A stretch of 64,000 nucleotides of DNA from Bimastos eiseni (GCA_959347315.1 OY365809.1:2769953-2833952); one strand, 5' to 3'. Counted from the first letter of the stretch, positions 47,230 to 59,379 are shown. Numbers and translations: made by a program. Notes: a model not told the origin generated them from the letters alone.

Positions 47230-47930
47230 ACAGTGAGTTTTTCATTCTCTTCCTTGTATCGACCAGAAGACATTTCTGAACATACGATGCTTAGCTTGTT
47301 TGCAAAATAATTTGAGTGAGATTAATGAAAACTGATTAAAATAATACGTACCAAATCCATTATATAACTGTATGTCATTGAACTTTGAACTAGATAAAAG
47401 TGATAATAGAAACTTGGTGGAAACTAATTCAACAAAAGCCAGAGAGACAAATTATGCTCAAGACAAGATGAAAACACGGATCATAAATATAGTCACAATA
47501 AGCAGCTTTAGATATATCAATCAGTCAGTATCGTTTTCATTGTCTCCAATCACAACAATTGTTAACATATAACCATAGGCAATTTAACACTCACTTGTTG
47601 CTCAGAGACCTTTTTGTCGACCAGAGGACTGAGCCTGTATCGATCTCACATAACGATGATTCCATGCTTGAATTTGATGAACTACTCGAACTTTTATAGC
47701 TTTCTCTTCACTACTTCGCAATGATGATGATTGCCTAATCAATAACGAGCAGAATTTGACTTAAAACATAAAAAAGAACAGTATGAGTAAAAAGTGAAAC
47801 CGTAGCGAAGACCCGATTAACCTCTTGGAATTGTAAGAGGACAGATCAGTGGTCCTCGCCGACATTAAATCTCAATGACAGCGCCACTACGATTATTCGC
47901 GGTGTTTTTCGGTAGTGGTAGGCTTATTAC
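47230..47930. other. No recognised feature
   Basis: Starts with GAAGGTGTCTAAG (minus-strand CACC at 47222), whose TATA-like part is TATACTAA at 25 bp. The rest is unremarkable. Confidence 0.3.
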
Positions 47931-47961
47931 TTTATAGGTCGTCTGCTTCGTGGAGGAGGTC

Positions 47962-48001
47962 AATAAACACCTTTTTAAAGGCATGATGCCGTCTATATAT
48001 A
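47962..48001 (+). promoter_or_regulatory. snRNA-type promoter-like motif
   Basis: CAATAAACACCTTTTTAAAG with CACC at 47968 and TATATATA at 47994 (26 bp). Predicted start about 48023. Confidence 0.35.
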
Positions 48002-48239
48002 CGCCCATTTGTAAAATCGTTAATTCGCCCGTTGCTAATGCGACCCAACGTTGTAGAAAACCTCGTTGCTATTGCTCTTATGAGATTAACATTAAGTGCA
48101 AATAAAATATGAAGGCTACATAATAATTCAAATTTTAATGTGGCCAATTTCACTGCGACTATATAAACAAGACGAACACGAGGGTCATGTCTCTGCGACT
48201 TAAAGCGAAAACCTCTGTCTGCTGTCTCCACCCGCCCTC

Positions 48240-48478
48240 TTCAGTCATCGGATTGACTTGGTCTTCTTGTTCCAGAGGCAAGGACTGCTATAACTCAACA
48301 CCGTGCCTTTGCCTTTGGGGGCCCTTCTATGGATATTGACCTGCCCTCATTATCCGTTGCAAGCTTTTAATCGGGCTCCCACCCTCATCCCTTCGTTGCC
48401 TGAAGACTTTCTTATTTCCTCGAGGCTGTCACGCTTAGAGCGCTTTTGAATAGCTAGTACTGTAAGAAGCGCTATATA
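48240..48478 (+). pseudogene. CR1/L2-like LINE, C-terminus and 3' tail
   Basis: Translation ARTAITQHRAFAFGGPSMD then IDLPSLSVASF fits the R---A----RAFS-AGP--WN-LP ending of CR1/L2-group proteins, with stops after SVASF and near FVA. The non-coding end GCGCTTTTGAATAGC...AAGCGCTATATAAATAA matches the GCGCTATATAAA tail type common to this LINE group. Confidence 0.75.
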
Positions 48479-48479
48479 A

Positions 48480-49330
48480 ATAACCAGATACGATACGGTG
48501 TATTTGTTATCGAAGCATCAGTCTATTGAGTGTTCCTGGAGAAATATACAGGTGGACACTATAGCAAGGTCTGGGGAAATGTAAGGAGGTGGTTACCGAG
48601 GAGCAGTCTGGATTCAGAGCAAGAATAAACAGACACTTCATTATTAGACAGCAGTTCTAATATGGACGCACTTCGACAGAAATAGAACGTTGTACAGCAG
48701 TTCCAATGATTATAAATAGGCATTCGATGGTGTATGGCAGCAGAGATAATGGCAGATACGTAGGAACTATGGAAGAATGCCAAGATGAATAGAAGGAAAA
48801 TAGGGATGAAGAAAAGAAGAAAAGAGGCGGAACTAATACTCACGTCACGCATACTGCATACTGAACCAGACAATTATCATTACGAAATAATGCTAACAAG
48901 AGACTACAGTCAGTGATAAATGAATTATTCATCTGCCGTTATCAGGTTAGCTGCTCACTATACTTAGCCATGTATCTGGATATCTGGGGTTTTCCATATC
49001 TTATTTTCTCGTTTTGACTTGTTACGCGATTATAGTTCATTGCAGTCAATCACGTATAACCTCCGGACAAAGCAGAAAAATATTTGTAAGTCTGTTCTGT
49101 AGACGCCTTAAGCCTTAAGGCATTCATGTTCTCTGGCCAAGCTACAGACGCTCGTTGGAAGCGCTGGTGATTCGAGCGTCGCTATATAATTGCTTGTTCA
49201 AAATCCATGACAATTAACAAGAGAATTGGGTTGTAAGTTCCTTTGGATGAAAGCCCTAGGGATCATTAGGTGGGATATGAGACATCCGAAGATGAAACTC
49301 TTATAAGATGGTTCATCGAACATACGATAA
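48480..49330. other. No recognised gene
   Basis: A minus-strand frame of 104 residues (48559-48873) has no known motif. GCGTCGCTATATAATTG near 49174 recalls a LINE tail but is too short to call. Confidence 0.35.
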
Positions 49331-49371
49331 AAATTATAGAGTAGTTTGGCAACAATTAAAGGGTGTCTAAG
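49331..49371 (-). promoter_or_regulatory. snRNA-type promoter-like motif (minus strand)
   Basis: Minus strand CTTAGACACCCTTTAATT with CACC from 49365 and TATAATTT at 49338 (27 bp). Predicted start 49309. Confidence 0.4.
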
Positions 49372-49658
49372 AGATTTATTGCTATTTGGTAAAGCCTTTC
49401 TATGGAGCTAAGGCTGTTCTCTAAACTGTGTTGTGGTACTTTTTGGCTATTTGTAATCGTAACTGGAATTGAGATATCTTTTGAGTATTTACCATGAAAC
49501 AGCTGCTATGATGCAATAAAACATTTTTAATGAATGAATATTAACTCAGCAAATGAAACAGTAAGACTTGCATTTGATTGGTTTAACTTTTATTGTTAAA
49601 CACCGCTGTTTCTTAACACAGATTGTAATCACCGTTTCTCTAGGAATTAGACACCCTT
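49360..49658. mobile_element. Possible MITE with AAGGGTGTCTAA ends
   Basis: AAGGGTGTCTAA and TTAGACACCCTT are perfect 12-bp inverted ends about 300 bp apart. No matching target duplication was found, so element status is uncertain. Confidence 0.4.
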
Positions 49659-49659
49659 A

Positions 49660-50760
49660 GAATCTTATCTTAAGCTGAGATTTTCGTTTAATCACAAACA
49701 GCGCGAACCAAAACAGAAAGTAAGGCATGTTCAACGCTAACTTCAACTTGGACTGGGCTATCTATTTTAGATGCGCCTCCTGTTTAGAAACAAAGGAAAT
49801 GCGTTTTACAGGCTGCTCCAGTCCAATTTATGTTTCCGCGGTTAGTTTGGGAGTGCATCTGAGTAGATTACTTGAAGATGTGTTCCATAAATCCTTGAAA
49901 TATCTTAAAACAATATGAAATTTATGTATGTCGTGTGCTTCTAATTTCGCGGATGTTCAGGTGGATGACGTTTAAGCCACCGAAAGAGCTTTATAATAGC
50001 CCAGGAACATTCATGTATGGTCTTTCAAAAGGGCATAACGGTCATATAATTAAACCATATGTGTAATATAACTCGTTACATTTAAATGGTGATAAATTGA
50101 ATTAGACCTGAAGGGTGAACGAAACCAACCGAATTCAGATAATTCCTGTCACTGATTTTGTCACCTCTAACATCGTGAACACAAATACCTCTGAAACATA
50201 ACTCTTACAAATCAATGACGAAATGAATCGAATAATCTGGAATCAAGAAAATGAACTGAGATACAATTACTTTTATTCACGCAGTAACGGTTATGTCAAA
50301 AAGATGTCGCTAAAAGTTTGGAATAATAATAATGGACGCTTAATTCAATATCGCGATCAAAGATTGGTTAATAAGTTGCCGTTTAACAGAGTTGTTGTCA
50401 TCTTTTTCTTTTTGACTTTTAAACACCTTTAATTTTAGTTTAGTTTTAGTTTTTAGGCTTGAAATAACGCTGCAAACAACAGAGTGCTCTTGGTTATTTG
50501 GTTCAAATGAATTAATCTTATAGACGATTGTGTATGTCAGGTGAGGGAATTGAGTGGGGTGATCTTGGTAAACCTTTTGCATAGCTACAGTCTGTAAATA
50601 TCTGGAAAACATTTTGCACTAGATTAAGAAATCTTTATTCAGATTGAAATTTGCTAAATGTAATTCAACACGTACTCAGCTACTAGTGCGCTGAGGGGAG
50701 TGTTGTCTTCTTGCATCATGTATCTATTGCATTTATGATGAGAAGTTATCTCAAGACTAA
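49660..50760. other. No recognised gene
   Basis: TTTTAAACACCTTTAATTTT at about 50419 has the first half of the bipartite motif without a TATA box. ORFs are short. Confidence 0.35.
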
Positions 50761-50764
50761 GCAA

Positions 50765-52085
50765 TAGATGCTGTAGAATGGCAAATGCTTTAGATTTTTT
50801 TAAAATCTTACATTATTTCAAATACCTTGATTGTGTCAATTAAATACTTATACAAACACGTGATAATTAATATTGACCTCATTTGACGCATTTCATACAT
50901 GTATATGCATATATGACAAATGTTAATGGAGTTGTATTAGAAAGTTATAGTAAGTTAAAATTAGGGCATAACCGGAAATCGCCTCGGACATTCGTCTCGG
51001 CCGAATATTGGACTATTCGGAAGTATTCGCCTCGGCAAATATTACACCCGCAAATAGCTAAAAATAACTTTTTTATGAAAAAATAATGTTTTTGACAAAA
51101 TAATATCTTTTCATCAAATAAATTTAGGACTAACGGACTTACTTATAAGTTATTGATTACTTAACCAAGAACTTAACATTCCATTGAATTTTCTTTAAAA
51201 TAATGATGTTAATTTATTTATTTTAATTTCTGTTGATTGAATTCCTCAGGTGCAACCAAATCAGTAATTTACCAGTAAACATTAGAGATTAAAGACGTCA
51301 TAGATAACTTCATATTTCAAATTTTATAATAAGGTTTTACATTTTTTTCTAAAATAAAGTTAAAAAGTAATAAATATATTGTTATGCCCTTGAGTGCAAC
51401 GACACGCTATATGAAGGATATTGCTATAGATTCTGCAGTGACTATAGATAGTTCTCGTAGCTGTACACATGGCAGGTTAGCTACGCTTTGCCTAGGGATG
51501 GTACCAGCTGCCTCGCTGGCCAGATTTGCCGCTACTATTCGGTTCGTACCCGGATCCGGCAAATAGTGCATCCAAATACTCGGATTCGGTATTCGGTGGA
51601 AATTGTCTATTCGGTTATGCCCTAGTTAAAATCTATGCAGAGATGTAGTTCACTGTATAATATCACTTGGTATAATATGCTAAATAAATAGTATAGACTT
51701 ACATTATTAGAAAATATTTCCGTAATAATGTTTAATAGAATAATAACATTATGGTAAAATTCCAAGCCAAAAATTCTTTGAAGGTGTGATGATTGGATAA
51801 ATGTACTTAGTGATTGGTCATACACAATTTGTTTTATTTTGAACATTTCTTGATCCAAATATTGATGCAAATATTGTTATATTTGCATGAGATACCACAT
51901 GACATGTACTATAGATGATGTTAATCCGTTATTATTTATGTGTAAAACAATTAACATTAGTTTAAAGTTCAGACAGTTATGAATTATGTCTTTTGGAGGC
52001 TATGAATTTATTATCACTGTACTGTACATGTTTCAAATTGTCGTCAACGACCATTGATGTCATATGACGACGATAAACTGTGGAA
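50765..52085 (+). mobile_element. Family A, copy 2, split by a hAT-type element
   Basis: Homologous to 14640-15290 on both sides of 50962-51624. Its 3' end GTCGTCA...TGACGACGATAAAC is followed by GGAATAATAAC. Confidence 0.8.
50962..51624. mobile_element. Non-autonomous hAT-type element, 663 bp
   Basis: Perfect 13-bp inverted ends TAGGGCATAACCG/CGGTTATGCCCTA. The 8-bp target duplication GTTAAAAT is perfect (50954-50961, 51625-51632). The empty site is at 14799-14806 in family A copy 1. Subterminal ATTCGG and CCTCGGC motifs recur in both arms, as in hAT binding-site clusters. No transposase frame. Confidence 0.92.
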
Positions 52086-52124
52086 TAATAACAGACTGTT
52101 CCTAATATAACTTTAAATAAAGTA

Positions 52125-52230
52125 TCTCTGTCACTCTGCGCATTCTATCAATGTCAGTCTAAAATCCAAAAGCTGGATGAAAAAAGGAGGGCGACGCTCA
52201 CGTTCTTCGTCATCAGGCATTGTCGTTCAA
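52125..52230 (+). repeat. SINE type I copy
   Basis: CAATGTCAGTCTAAAATCC, AAAAGGAGGGCGACGCTCAC and tail GGCATTGTCGTTCAATTG. Confidence 0.6.
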
Positions 52231-53200
52231 TTGAAACTACTTACATTGTCACTTATTTACCCTCCTCTTTTATCCACACTCGGGTCTGATGGGCAACTAT
52301 CTCCTCAGGTCAGCCACTGCCTTCCTTTTGGCCCTCTGTACTAGGCTCTTTTCTATTCCGCACATGACTTCCTTTCGTTCCTCTGCACGCGGACTTCTGG
52401 TGGTTCCCCGCATGCGCTCTCAAACAGCCAATGCAGCAGTTTCACCTACGTGGTACGCCAACAGTCGTTTTTTAAGCCTGCTGGAACAGTTCCCCTAGTC
52501 CTCTTCAGGAGGAGCTGCTCTCGCCTCCTCTGCTGCTTTCCCGAGGGGCGTTTGAGGGCTTTCCTTTTACTTCGTCTAGATACTGTATGTCCAGGTACGG
52601 GGGTCTGGAGGCAAATGCCTCCAATTTCAGTTAGAGGGATTTTTGCGTCTGGGAGATATCTTGCCTTTCAGGCACTTGAGATCGGGGTTTGCCTCCGTCA
52701 CTCAGAGGGGACTGACACCTCTGGCGCTATATAGGTGAACCGTTACAAATTGCAAGCAAAAAGTTACGATTACTACTACAATTGCTCTCTGTAGTTTCTT
52801 GGATAGAACCTCCAATTGCTGAATTTATCAAGCGCGTACCAGGTGTCGTATGAAATTCATAATTTAAAAGATACATTGGCATCATCGAAAGAGAAGCTCC
52901 AGTTGCCGCCAAAATACGTCTTCGGCTGTGGTTTCGCTCTTCGCCCCAGACATTGTAAGAGAACTTGCTATACTACATCTAATAATGAACTTGAAGGAGA
53001 TTTCGAGGTCGACACTTGTTACTGACGTGATCTTTGTTCGTGGTACGGCAACAATCGATTTTTAAACCTGCTAGTAAATTAAAGTTTAAGTTTTTGTCGA
53101 CGTTTTGTTATTGCGAAAATGATTAGCGCTATCCAACTTTTATTGAGACAGGCTAGTGGCTATGCGGAAGAGTATGATCACAGTGAAGAAGTAGTGATAG
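52231..53200. repeat. Unrecognised segment with 40-bp direct repeats
   Basis: GTGGTACGCCAACAGTCG plus TTTTTTAAGCCTGCTGG at 52450 recurs as GTGGTACGGCAACAATCG plus ATTTTTAAACCTGCTAG at 53040. The 94-residue frame at 52450-52734 is unrecognised, and GGCGCTATATAGG near 52722 is LINE-tail-like. Confidence 0.5.
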
Positions 53201-53204
53201 TAGC

Positions 53205-53305
53205 AGTTTAACGACACTGTGCGATAACAAGGATAATTAGCGTTCCCTCCTCTTTTATCCAGGTTTGGGACTGGCACAGTGGGACCAGTGTGGAGTTTGT
53301 GAAGA
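53205..53305 (-). repeat. SINE type I copy
   Basis: Plus strand AGTTTAACGACACTGTGCGA, CCTCCTCTTTTATCCAGGTT and GGGACTGGCACAGTGGGACC. Confidence 0.7.
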
Positions 53306-53586
53306 AATGATTTATAGTTTCTGTCATTATCAAGAATTTTACGGATGTTCGTTATTATATTATCGTATAAATCATTTTGGAGGTGGCTACCTTTAAATTG
53401 ACCCTAAATAGTCGTATTGAGGTCGGGCAGTCGACGAACCACAACAGGATGGTCGGCAATGTAGTGAAAATATCATCTAATTTTTCAATTGAAAGATGGG
53501 TTATTCAAATTCCAAAAGCAATAGTTCTCAGAAATTATGTCCCTTTTAGGTCTACTTTCTGGAATCAGCCGCTTAACGCCGCAGGG

Positions 53587-53627
53587 CTTGAACACCTTTA
53601 AATTGCATTTCTAACGCGCTATAAATA
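53587..53627 (+). promoter_or_regulatory. snRNA-type promoter-like motif
   Basis: CTTGAACACCTTTAAATT with CACC at 53593 and TATAAATA at 53620 (27 bp). Predicted start 53649. Confidence 0.4.
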
Positions 53628-53934
53628 ATGCTTGATTGTCAGTTAAAAATAAGTTAAAGTGCAAACTTTAAACAACATTCCCCAAATTGTCATTCTGTAA
53701 CGATAAGAAACTAAGAACTATTAAGAATACACATGTGTATTAAGATTCTTTTCATATATTTGTAGTTTCTTGTATATGGTTACTGCTACAAATGTATCCT
53801 TTAATTTTCCCCAAAAGACCATCTTAACGGAAAAAGAGTGTCTATTGACATAAACTAGATCGACCTAAAAATTACATTATTAATTACTATGAACAGTGAT
53901 TACTGTGATATACATTGTATGGCTTTACGATGGA

Positions 53935-54012
53935 TGGAGGGATCCAGGGTTTAACGACAGTTTGTGACAACAGAGGTCGTTGTCGTCGACAGAAATGTGC
54001 TTACCATCCATT
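53935..54012 (-). repeat. SINE type II copy
   Basis: Plus strand GGATCCAGGGTTTAACGACA, GAGGTCGTTGTCGTCGACAG and AAATGTGCTTACCAT. Confidence 0.65.
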
Positions 54013-54514
54013 TTGAAGGTGTCCAAGTTCATGAATGCTAGCACCATGGTTCCCCATAGGTGGGACGATCAGATGTACAGGCATACTCAGTAGGTAAATA
54101 TATCTAGGTATCTGTTGAGCCAACAATTCAGTATACAGAAGCACCGCAACAGAGTTACATTCCAGTTGGATCAGCTGCAAGTCTGTAAAAACGAAGATGG
54201 CAACTCTATTTGTCTTCCTTAAAACGCCGCAGCCTTACATTGTCACTTATTGCCAAAGCCTGGATAAATGAGTTGACCGATGCTAATCATGTTTGTCAGC
54301 AACTATCAAAATGTCGGATCGAAGATCTGACAAGAGAAAGGGAAGGACTGGTCAACAGAAATTGTATGCCGAGGGTAAGCCACGCCTCTTTGGCCTCGGA
54401 GCAGTGGGCCTTTTGACATCAGCACAACATCATCTTAGTTTGAAAGGATGGTAATCTGTTCAAATGGGACTTATGGCTGAAGCGTAATGATCGAGGTGCA
54501 TAAAATACAAGTTG

Positions 54515-54600
54515 AATAACAGGCAGTGCCAGTCCCGAGACAGGATAAAGGAGGAGGGCGACGCTAATGGTCTTTGTTAGCACAAAGTGTCGTTAGGCCG
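54515..54600 (+). repeat. SINE type I, well-preserved 3' part
   Basis: GGCAGTGCCAGTCCCGAGAC, AGGATAAAGGAGGAGGGCGA, CGCTAATGGTCTTTGTTA and tail AAAGTGTCGTTAGGC. A second head (TTGCACTTTGCCAGTGCCAG) follows at 54628 and is cut short. Confidence 0.75.
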
Positions 54601-54697
54601 CAACTAACGCTTATTAAAAACATCTCCCACTGGTTGCACTTTGCCAGTGCCAGTCCAAAGTTGAAATGATTGGGGCAAACTCTGACATCATTTAATG

Positions 54698-57486
54698 CAG
54701 TGCTTCCCAACCTTTCTCTGTGTAAGGCACATTAGTCAGATACCAAACAGTAAACGGCACACTGAAACTGAAATGCTCCCATTTCACTTTAAAATGACGT
54801 ATGATGCTTAACTAGTAAATCTTACTATATAGTATGTAGATATACTTACAATACTATTACAACCGTACAAAGATACAAGTTTTCGTGGCAAATGTAACAT
54901 TAATATCAAACCCAATCATTCACACGCCTATACCGTTCTCTGTCAACACAAGTTAACTACATGTGCACAGGACTACAGTAGCAATGAATCTTATGCCAAA
55001 GAAATTCTTTATTAATGCCACTATTGATGTCAAGAAGTATCTGTCATTTATGTAAAAACGTGACTAAAAGAAAGTGATTATAAGCACCTCTAAATGAGAT
55101 TAAAGTTACAAAAACTAAACAGTCAATAAAAGAAGAACGAGAGCTATAATTTATTTTACTAATTTAGTTAATAGTTACTAGTCAAGTGACCAATAGTGAG
55201 CTAATGTGACGGCTGGCTTTGCAAGGACCCTGAAAGTGTTTCAATTTGAGCGTTAACGTCAGTTGACAAGCACACTCGTAAGTCGTTTTCAAATGTCTGT
55301 AAACACCCTCTGTGTTTTGTTTTGATCAGTGTCATTGACGAGAATGCTTTCTCACACAAGTAAGTAGTACTGAATGGAAGCAATATTCCGACTGCCTTAC
55401 TACCTATCAATGTGTATTCTTTATCGACAATAATCCAGAACTCTACTAAATTCATTTCCTGAAACTTCAATCGCAGTGTACTGTCAGCTGCAACGTCAGT
55501 AAGCTGTTCCTTTTTCGGTAATTGTAAGCTAGACATATCAACTTGCATATGAAATGGGTTTCGGATCCAATCTTTGTCAGAAAGAGTTAGACTTGGAGAG
55601 TAGTGTTGCAACTTGTCATCCAGCTGTGATAAATGTTCAATAACTATGTCGTGTAAGACAACTGCACCAGGATCAACTTCAGCAGCACGACAAAACATAG
55701 GTACTGAATTAGTTGCTTCTATTTCATGTGACCACATTTGAAGTTTCCGACGAAATGCGCATAGTTTGTCAATAACAGAGAGTATGTTTGATTCGTTGCC
55801 CTGCATACTCGAATTCAGCGCATTTAAAACTTCAAAAATGTCAACCAGGTATGCTAATTTACTGCACCAGGTAAAATCACTCAACAGTTCAATAAAGTTC
55901 TGTTTGACTTGCTGATTTAGGAAGAACGCGCTTAGTTCATCTTTCAGCTCATACACCCTTGACAGAACTTTTCCTTTGGATAGCCATCTTACATCTGTGT
56001 GCATCAAAAGTGTATAATGGTCTGCCCCCATGTCCTTGCATAACATTTAGAAACTCTGCACTTGACTGGTCGAACTTTGATGAAGTTAACCATTTTAATT
56101 ACATCATCTAAGACTGACTAAAGATCGCTATTCATTGTTTTACTTACAAGTGCCTCCCTGTGAATGAGCAATGAGTTGTGATAATGTTAGGATTTTCACG
56201 TTTTATCATACTTGCGAAACCACGTAGATTTCCTGTCATCGACGGAGCTCCATCCGTGCACACAGCCACGCACCATTCCCACAGTAAACCATTTTGGACA
56301 AAGAACTGTGACACGCATTTGAATATATCCTCTCCTTTTGTTTCTATCAGTTCTCTACAAAATAGGAATTGTTCTAACATTTTTGTTCCATTTGAAAACC
56401 TCACAACGGCCATTAACTGCGCTTTTCCGCTTACATCGGTGGATTCATTAATCTGTAGCGCGAATCGTTTGCAAGTCTGAAGCAAGTTGCACACACTGCT
56501 GCTGATATCCTCTGACATCATTTCAATCCGCCTAGCAACTATGATATTTGATGATGGCATTTTACATATAACTTTCTCTGCATCTTCTCCAAGCATTGTT
56601 TTCACCATAACTCTGCAGGCAGGCATAATCAAAGACTCCACAATGTTATGTGGTTTCATTCTTTTGGCAACTAACTCTGCGACCTGACAGCTAGCTAGCT
56701 GCGCTTTGCCTGTAACCAAAAGATGCCTTGTAAAAAAATTCGCTTGCTTTTGATGACTATCTAATAAACGTTTAAAATATGTCTCATTTTTCCCTGTGCA
56801 AGTCTTGTGCTTTGTATGTAAATGACGTTGCAGCTTGCTTGGCACCATCGCTTCGTTTACAAGAATATCCCCGCATATTACACATAACGGTTATGAAATG
56901 CCTTGCTTCTCAACAAATGTAAATCCGTAATTTAAGTAACTGTCTTGGTAACGTCGGATAACTTTAGTTTTATCAACAATTCCTCTGTTCGCATCCTTAC
57001 TTTTTCTTTTGCGGCTTTCGTTGATGCTTGCCATTTATGGTTACAACAATAAAATAGAATTTAATTAAATATACTTTAAATTTTATGAAAACTGTACTTA
57101 AACAACAATACAGTCACGTTTTAACAGTACCTACACACTGCAGCTACAAATCGAATGACATCATGCCACAGACAGAAAATAAAGCGCCACAGCCACGAAA
57201 GATATGTAGCTCCGCCCAGTTATTGAAATTGCATGGAGCGCCACTGCCAAGCAGAACTGATGAAGTGAGCTCTTTTCTTTCTAAAGTAATGGCATTCCCA
57301 CATTATTTTATGTTTTATTTTATGTTTTATTTTATTATAGGAATATGACGTAAAATTGTTTTAACGTATAATTAATTTTAATGCAACGTCATTACAATTT
57401 TATAGTTTTTGACTTTTTGCCACGGCACACTTCTGCCATAGCCGTGGCACAGTTGTGTGCCGCGGCACACAGATTGGGAAGCACTG
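54698..57486 (-). mobile_element. Full-length hAT transposon, ZBED5-like, 2789 bp
   Basis: Inverted ends CAGTGCTTCCCAA/TTGGGAAGCACTG. The 8-bp target duplication ATTTAATG is perfect (54690-54697 and 57487-57494). The subterminal GGCACAC/GTGTGCC repeats match the style of the two shorter MITEs but not their sequence. It encodes one decayed transposase on the minus strand. Both ends and duplication intact plus few disabling mutations suggest a fairly recent arrival. Confidence 0.93.
55201..57034 (-). pseudogene. ZBED5-like hAT transposase, inactivated
   Basis: Start ATG at 57034-57032 (MASINESRKRKSKD). A BED-type zinc finger follows (CVICGD...HLHTKH), then the central region with NESTDVSGKAQLMAVVRF and CTDGAPSMTGNLRGF. 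The second half runs from DMGADHYTLLMHTDVRWLSK through the C-terminal dimerisation motif LPFSTTYLCEKAFSSM and ends near 55204. I count four lesions: TAA at 56893-56891 just before the zinc finger, a frameshift near 56165 (normally HCxIHR), a TAG near 56116, and a frameshift near 56047. Total length near 610 codons fits the family. ZBED5-like proteins are domesticated in vertebrates; this copy lies between transposon ends, so it is an element and not a host gene. Confidence 0.92.
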
Positions 57487-57499
57487 ATTTAATGCAATA

Positions 57500-58550
57500 C
57501 ACGGGAGAGCCAAAAAAGTGATTGATTTAAATCATAATTGAAAAACAACTATCACTATTGACAGTATTAAAATGCAGCGAAGCCCCCGATGAATTAGGTC
57601 TACTTCCACCAGTGACATTTACATCGTCACCGTCATTGCGTACGCTGTTTACCAGTTGTCGCTCTACCCTATCGTCAAAACTTGGTCCATAAACTCTGAA
57701 CATCCATACCATCTGCGAGATGTCGGCGTGAATTCTTTAATTCGTCTCACGCTTTGCGTAGGCCAACAATTTATGACTTTTCCAGCTTACTATATGCTCT
57801 TTTTGCTAACTGATATAAAATATTCGTTGGTAATTGCATTTAACATCCTAGAGGCTGCGGAGCGTGTGCCTTTGACTAGATACCTTGACGCATCGTCAAA
57901 TAAATTTTCGATTACATTATGTATATTACATTACGTAAAAGATACCGCAGGAAGGATGAATACGTCATCTTATGAGAATAAAGCCGATACCGCTAACACA
58001 AATTATTTTGTTGTAATAATCACAGCTTAATTCTTATTTTTTAGCGAATTACCGCTTTCAAAAAAACAATGATGCATAGTTATTATTGCGTAAGTTGACA
58101 GCATTATGAGGGTGTCTAGCTAAACCTCTCGTACTATAGGCCTACACCGTTGAACAGCAAAATAATACTGTAAAAATAGATTTAGTGGATTTAGTGTTGT
58201 TTTAAACATCCATAGTGCTTTACGTTCTTCACTCTTGATTTGCCCTTGTTATTGTACACTTTTGATATTTTGTAGGTGGCCTTTCACGCACTTCATGAAT
58301 CATTGTGCTGTAGCTATTAATTATTTAAAGAGATCATTAGATTCAATCCGTTGATTACTATGTGTTCTTATGAAGACAATCTCTTAAGCCATTCCTGATG
58401 CAGCTAAGGGAATGAAGTTGAATCATGTTCGTTTATTCCGCCTCAGCTTATGCGTGCGGATTGTTAATCCTATGCTTCGCCGCGTGAAAATCTTCCCACC
58501 GATCCATATGATCGTTATAACTGCATGTGACAGCGGCGTAGAGAGACCTA
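57500..58550. other. No recognised gene
   Basis: A 124-residue plus-strand frame (57656-58030) is open but unrecognised. Minus-strand CTAGACACCCTC (CACC from 58114) has only AATAATAA at 27 bp. Confidence 0.4.
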
Positions 58551-58554
58551 TAGA

Positions 58555-58690
58555 GACAATTTTTCAAGTCCAGGTTCAAGACTTATCTCTTCTCGAAGGC
58601 GTATCCCGATGGTTAGTTGTTTGTGAGGCGCCCTTGTTGCGGTATGGCCGCGTTACGGCGTCATATAAATCGTCTTTATTATTATTATTA
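58555..58690 (+). pseudogene. CR1/L2-like LINE 3' end
   Basis: TTCAAGTCCAGGTTCAAGAC reads FKSRFKTYLF, the usual C-terminal FK--LKTYLF of CR1/L2-group LINEs. It is followed by a non-coding GCGTCATATAAATC tail and TTATTATTATTA. Confidence 0.6.
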
Positions 58691-58833
58691 CTAAGACCTT
58701 CCGTCTTAAAAATAGTAAAAATACGAGCTGCTGTGGTGGCTGGTGGCTGGTGGCCGAGTGAGCCACAAAAGTTGACCCTTGTACGGCCATCAAAATAACC
58801 TTAATAGAACGCGAAAGAAGCTTCATCGGCACC

Positions 58834-58906
58834 ACGACAAAAGAGCCCCGACAACAGGGCGCCGACAAAAGAATGCCGACAAAAGAGCGCCCGAGAAATG
58901 AGCGCC
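58834..58906. repeat. 16-17 bp tandem repeat
   Basis: About five degenerate units of GCCGACAAAAGAGCGC. Confidence 0.75.
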
Positions 58907-58968
58907 AAATAAATATCTAAGGCGGGTTTTATTTTCCTTAGTAGCTGGACAGATGACAAGAATTCTGT

Positions 58969-59145
58969 CTAACTAGAAGCTGGATTGTTGCACGGAATGT
59001 CGTTTAAATAGAAACGGGAATGGTAAAAAGGTTTCAGCCATAAATAGAAGCGGGAATGTTGGAAAGATTGCTTATTAAATAGGAAGCTGAAATTATGAAA
59101 GCAATTGTGTATAAATAGAACCTGGATTGGTGGATAGAATACAGT
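58969..59145. repeat. 36-37 bp minisatellite, about 5 copies
   Basis: Each unit starts AAATAGAAGC and continues GGGAATG or a variant; copies differ at many positions. Confidence 0.75.
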
Positions 59146-59296
59146 TTGCTTCTGCCTTAATAGCAATATCAACGGTTAAGGCTATAACAAAAATATTTAT
59201 TAATGTCATGAAATATTTGAAATAATTATAATGATCGCAAATTCCAATATTACAAGCAATGGCTAACAAACCTGCACGGTCTGCTTCCTTGCAGCA

Positions 59297-59337
59297 TTTA
59301 AACACCTTTAATTCGTATTTTGATGGCCCTATATAAA
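59297..59337 (+). promoter_or_regulatory. snRNA-type promoter-like motif before a type II SINE
   Basis: TTTAAACACCTTTAATTC with CACC at 59303 and TATATAAA at 59330 (27 bp). Predicted start 59359. The type II SINE ends at GGTCGTTAAAC about 92 bases later. Confidence 0.5.
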
Positions 59338-59379
59338 TCTAAATATCGTTGCTTTGTTAATAAGAGCTGTAGAGCTGTA

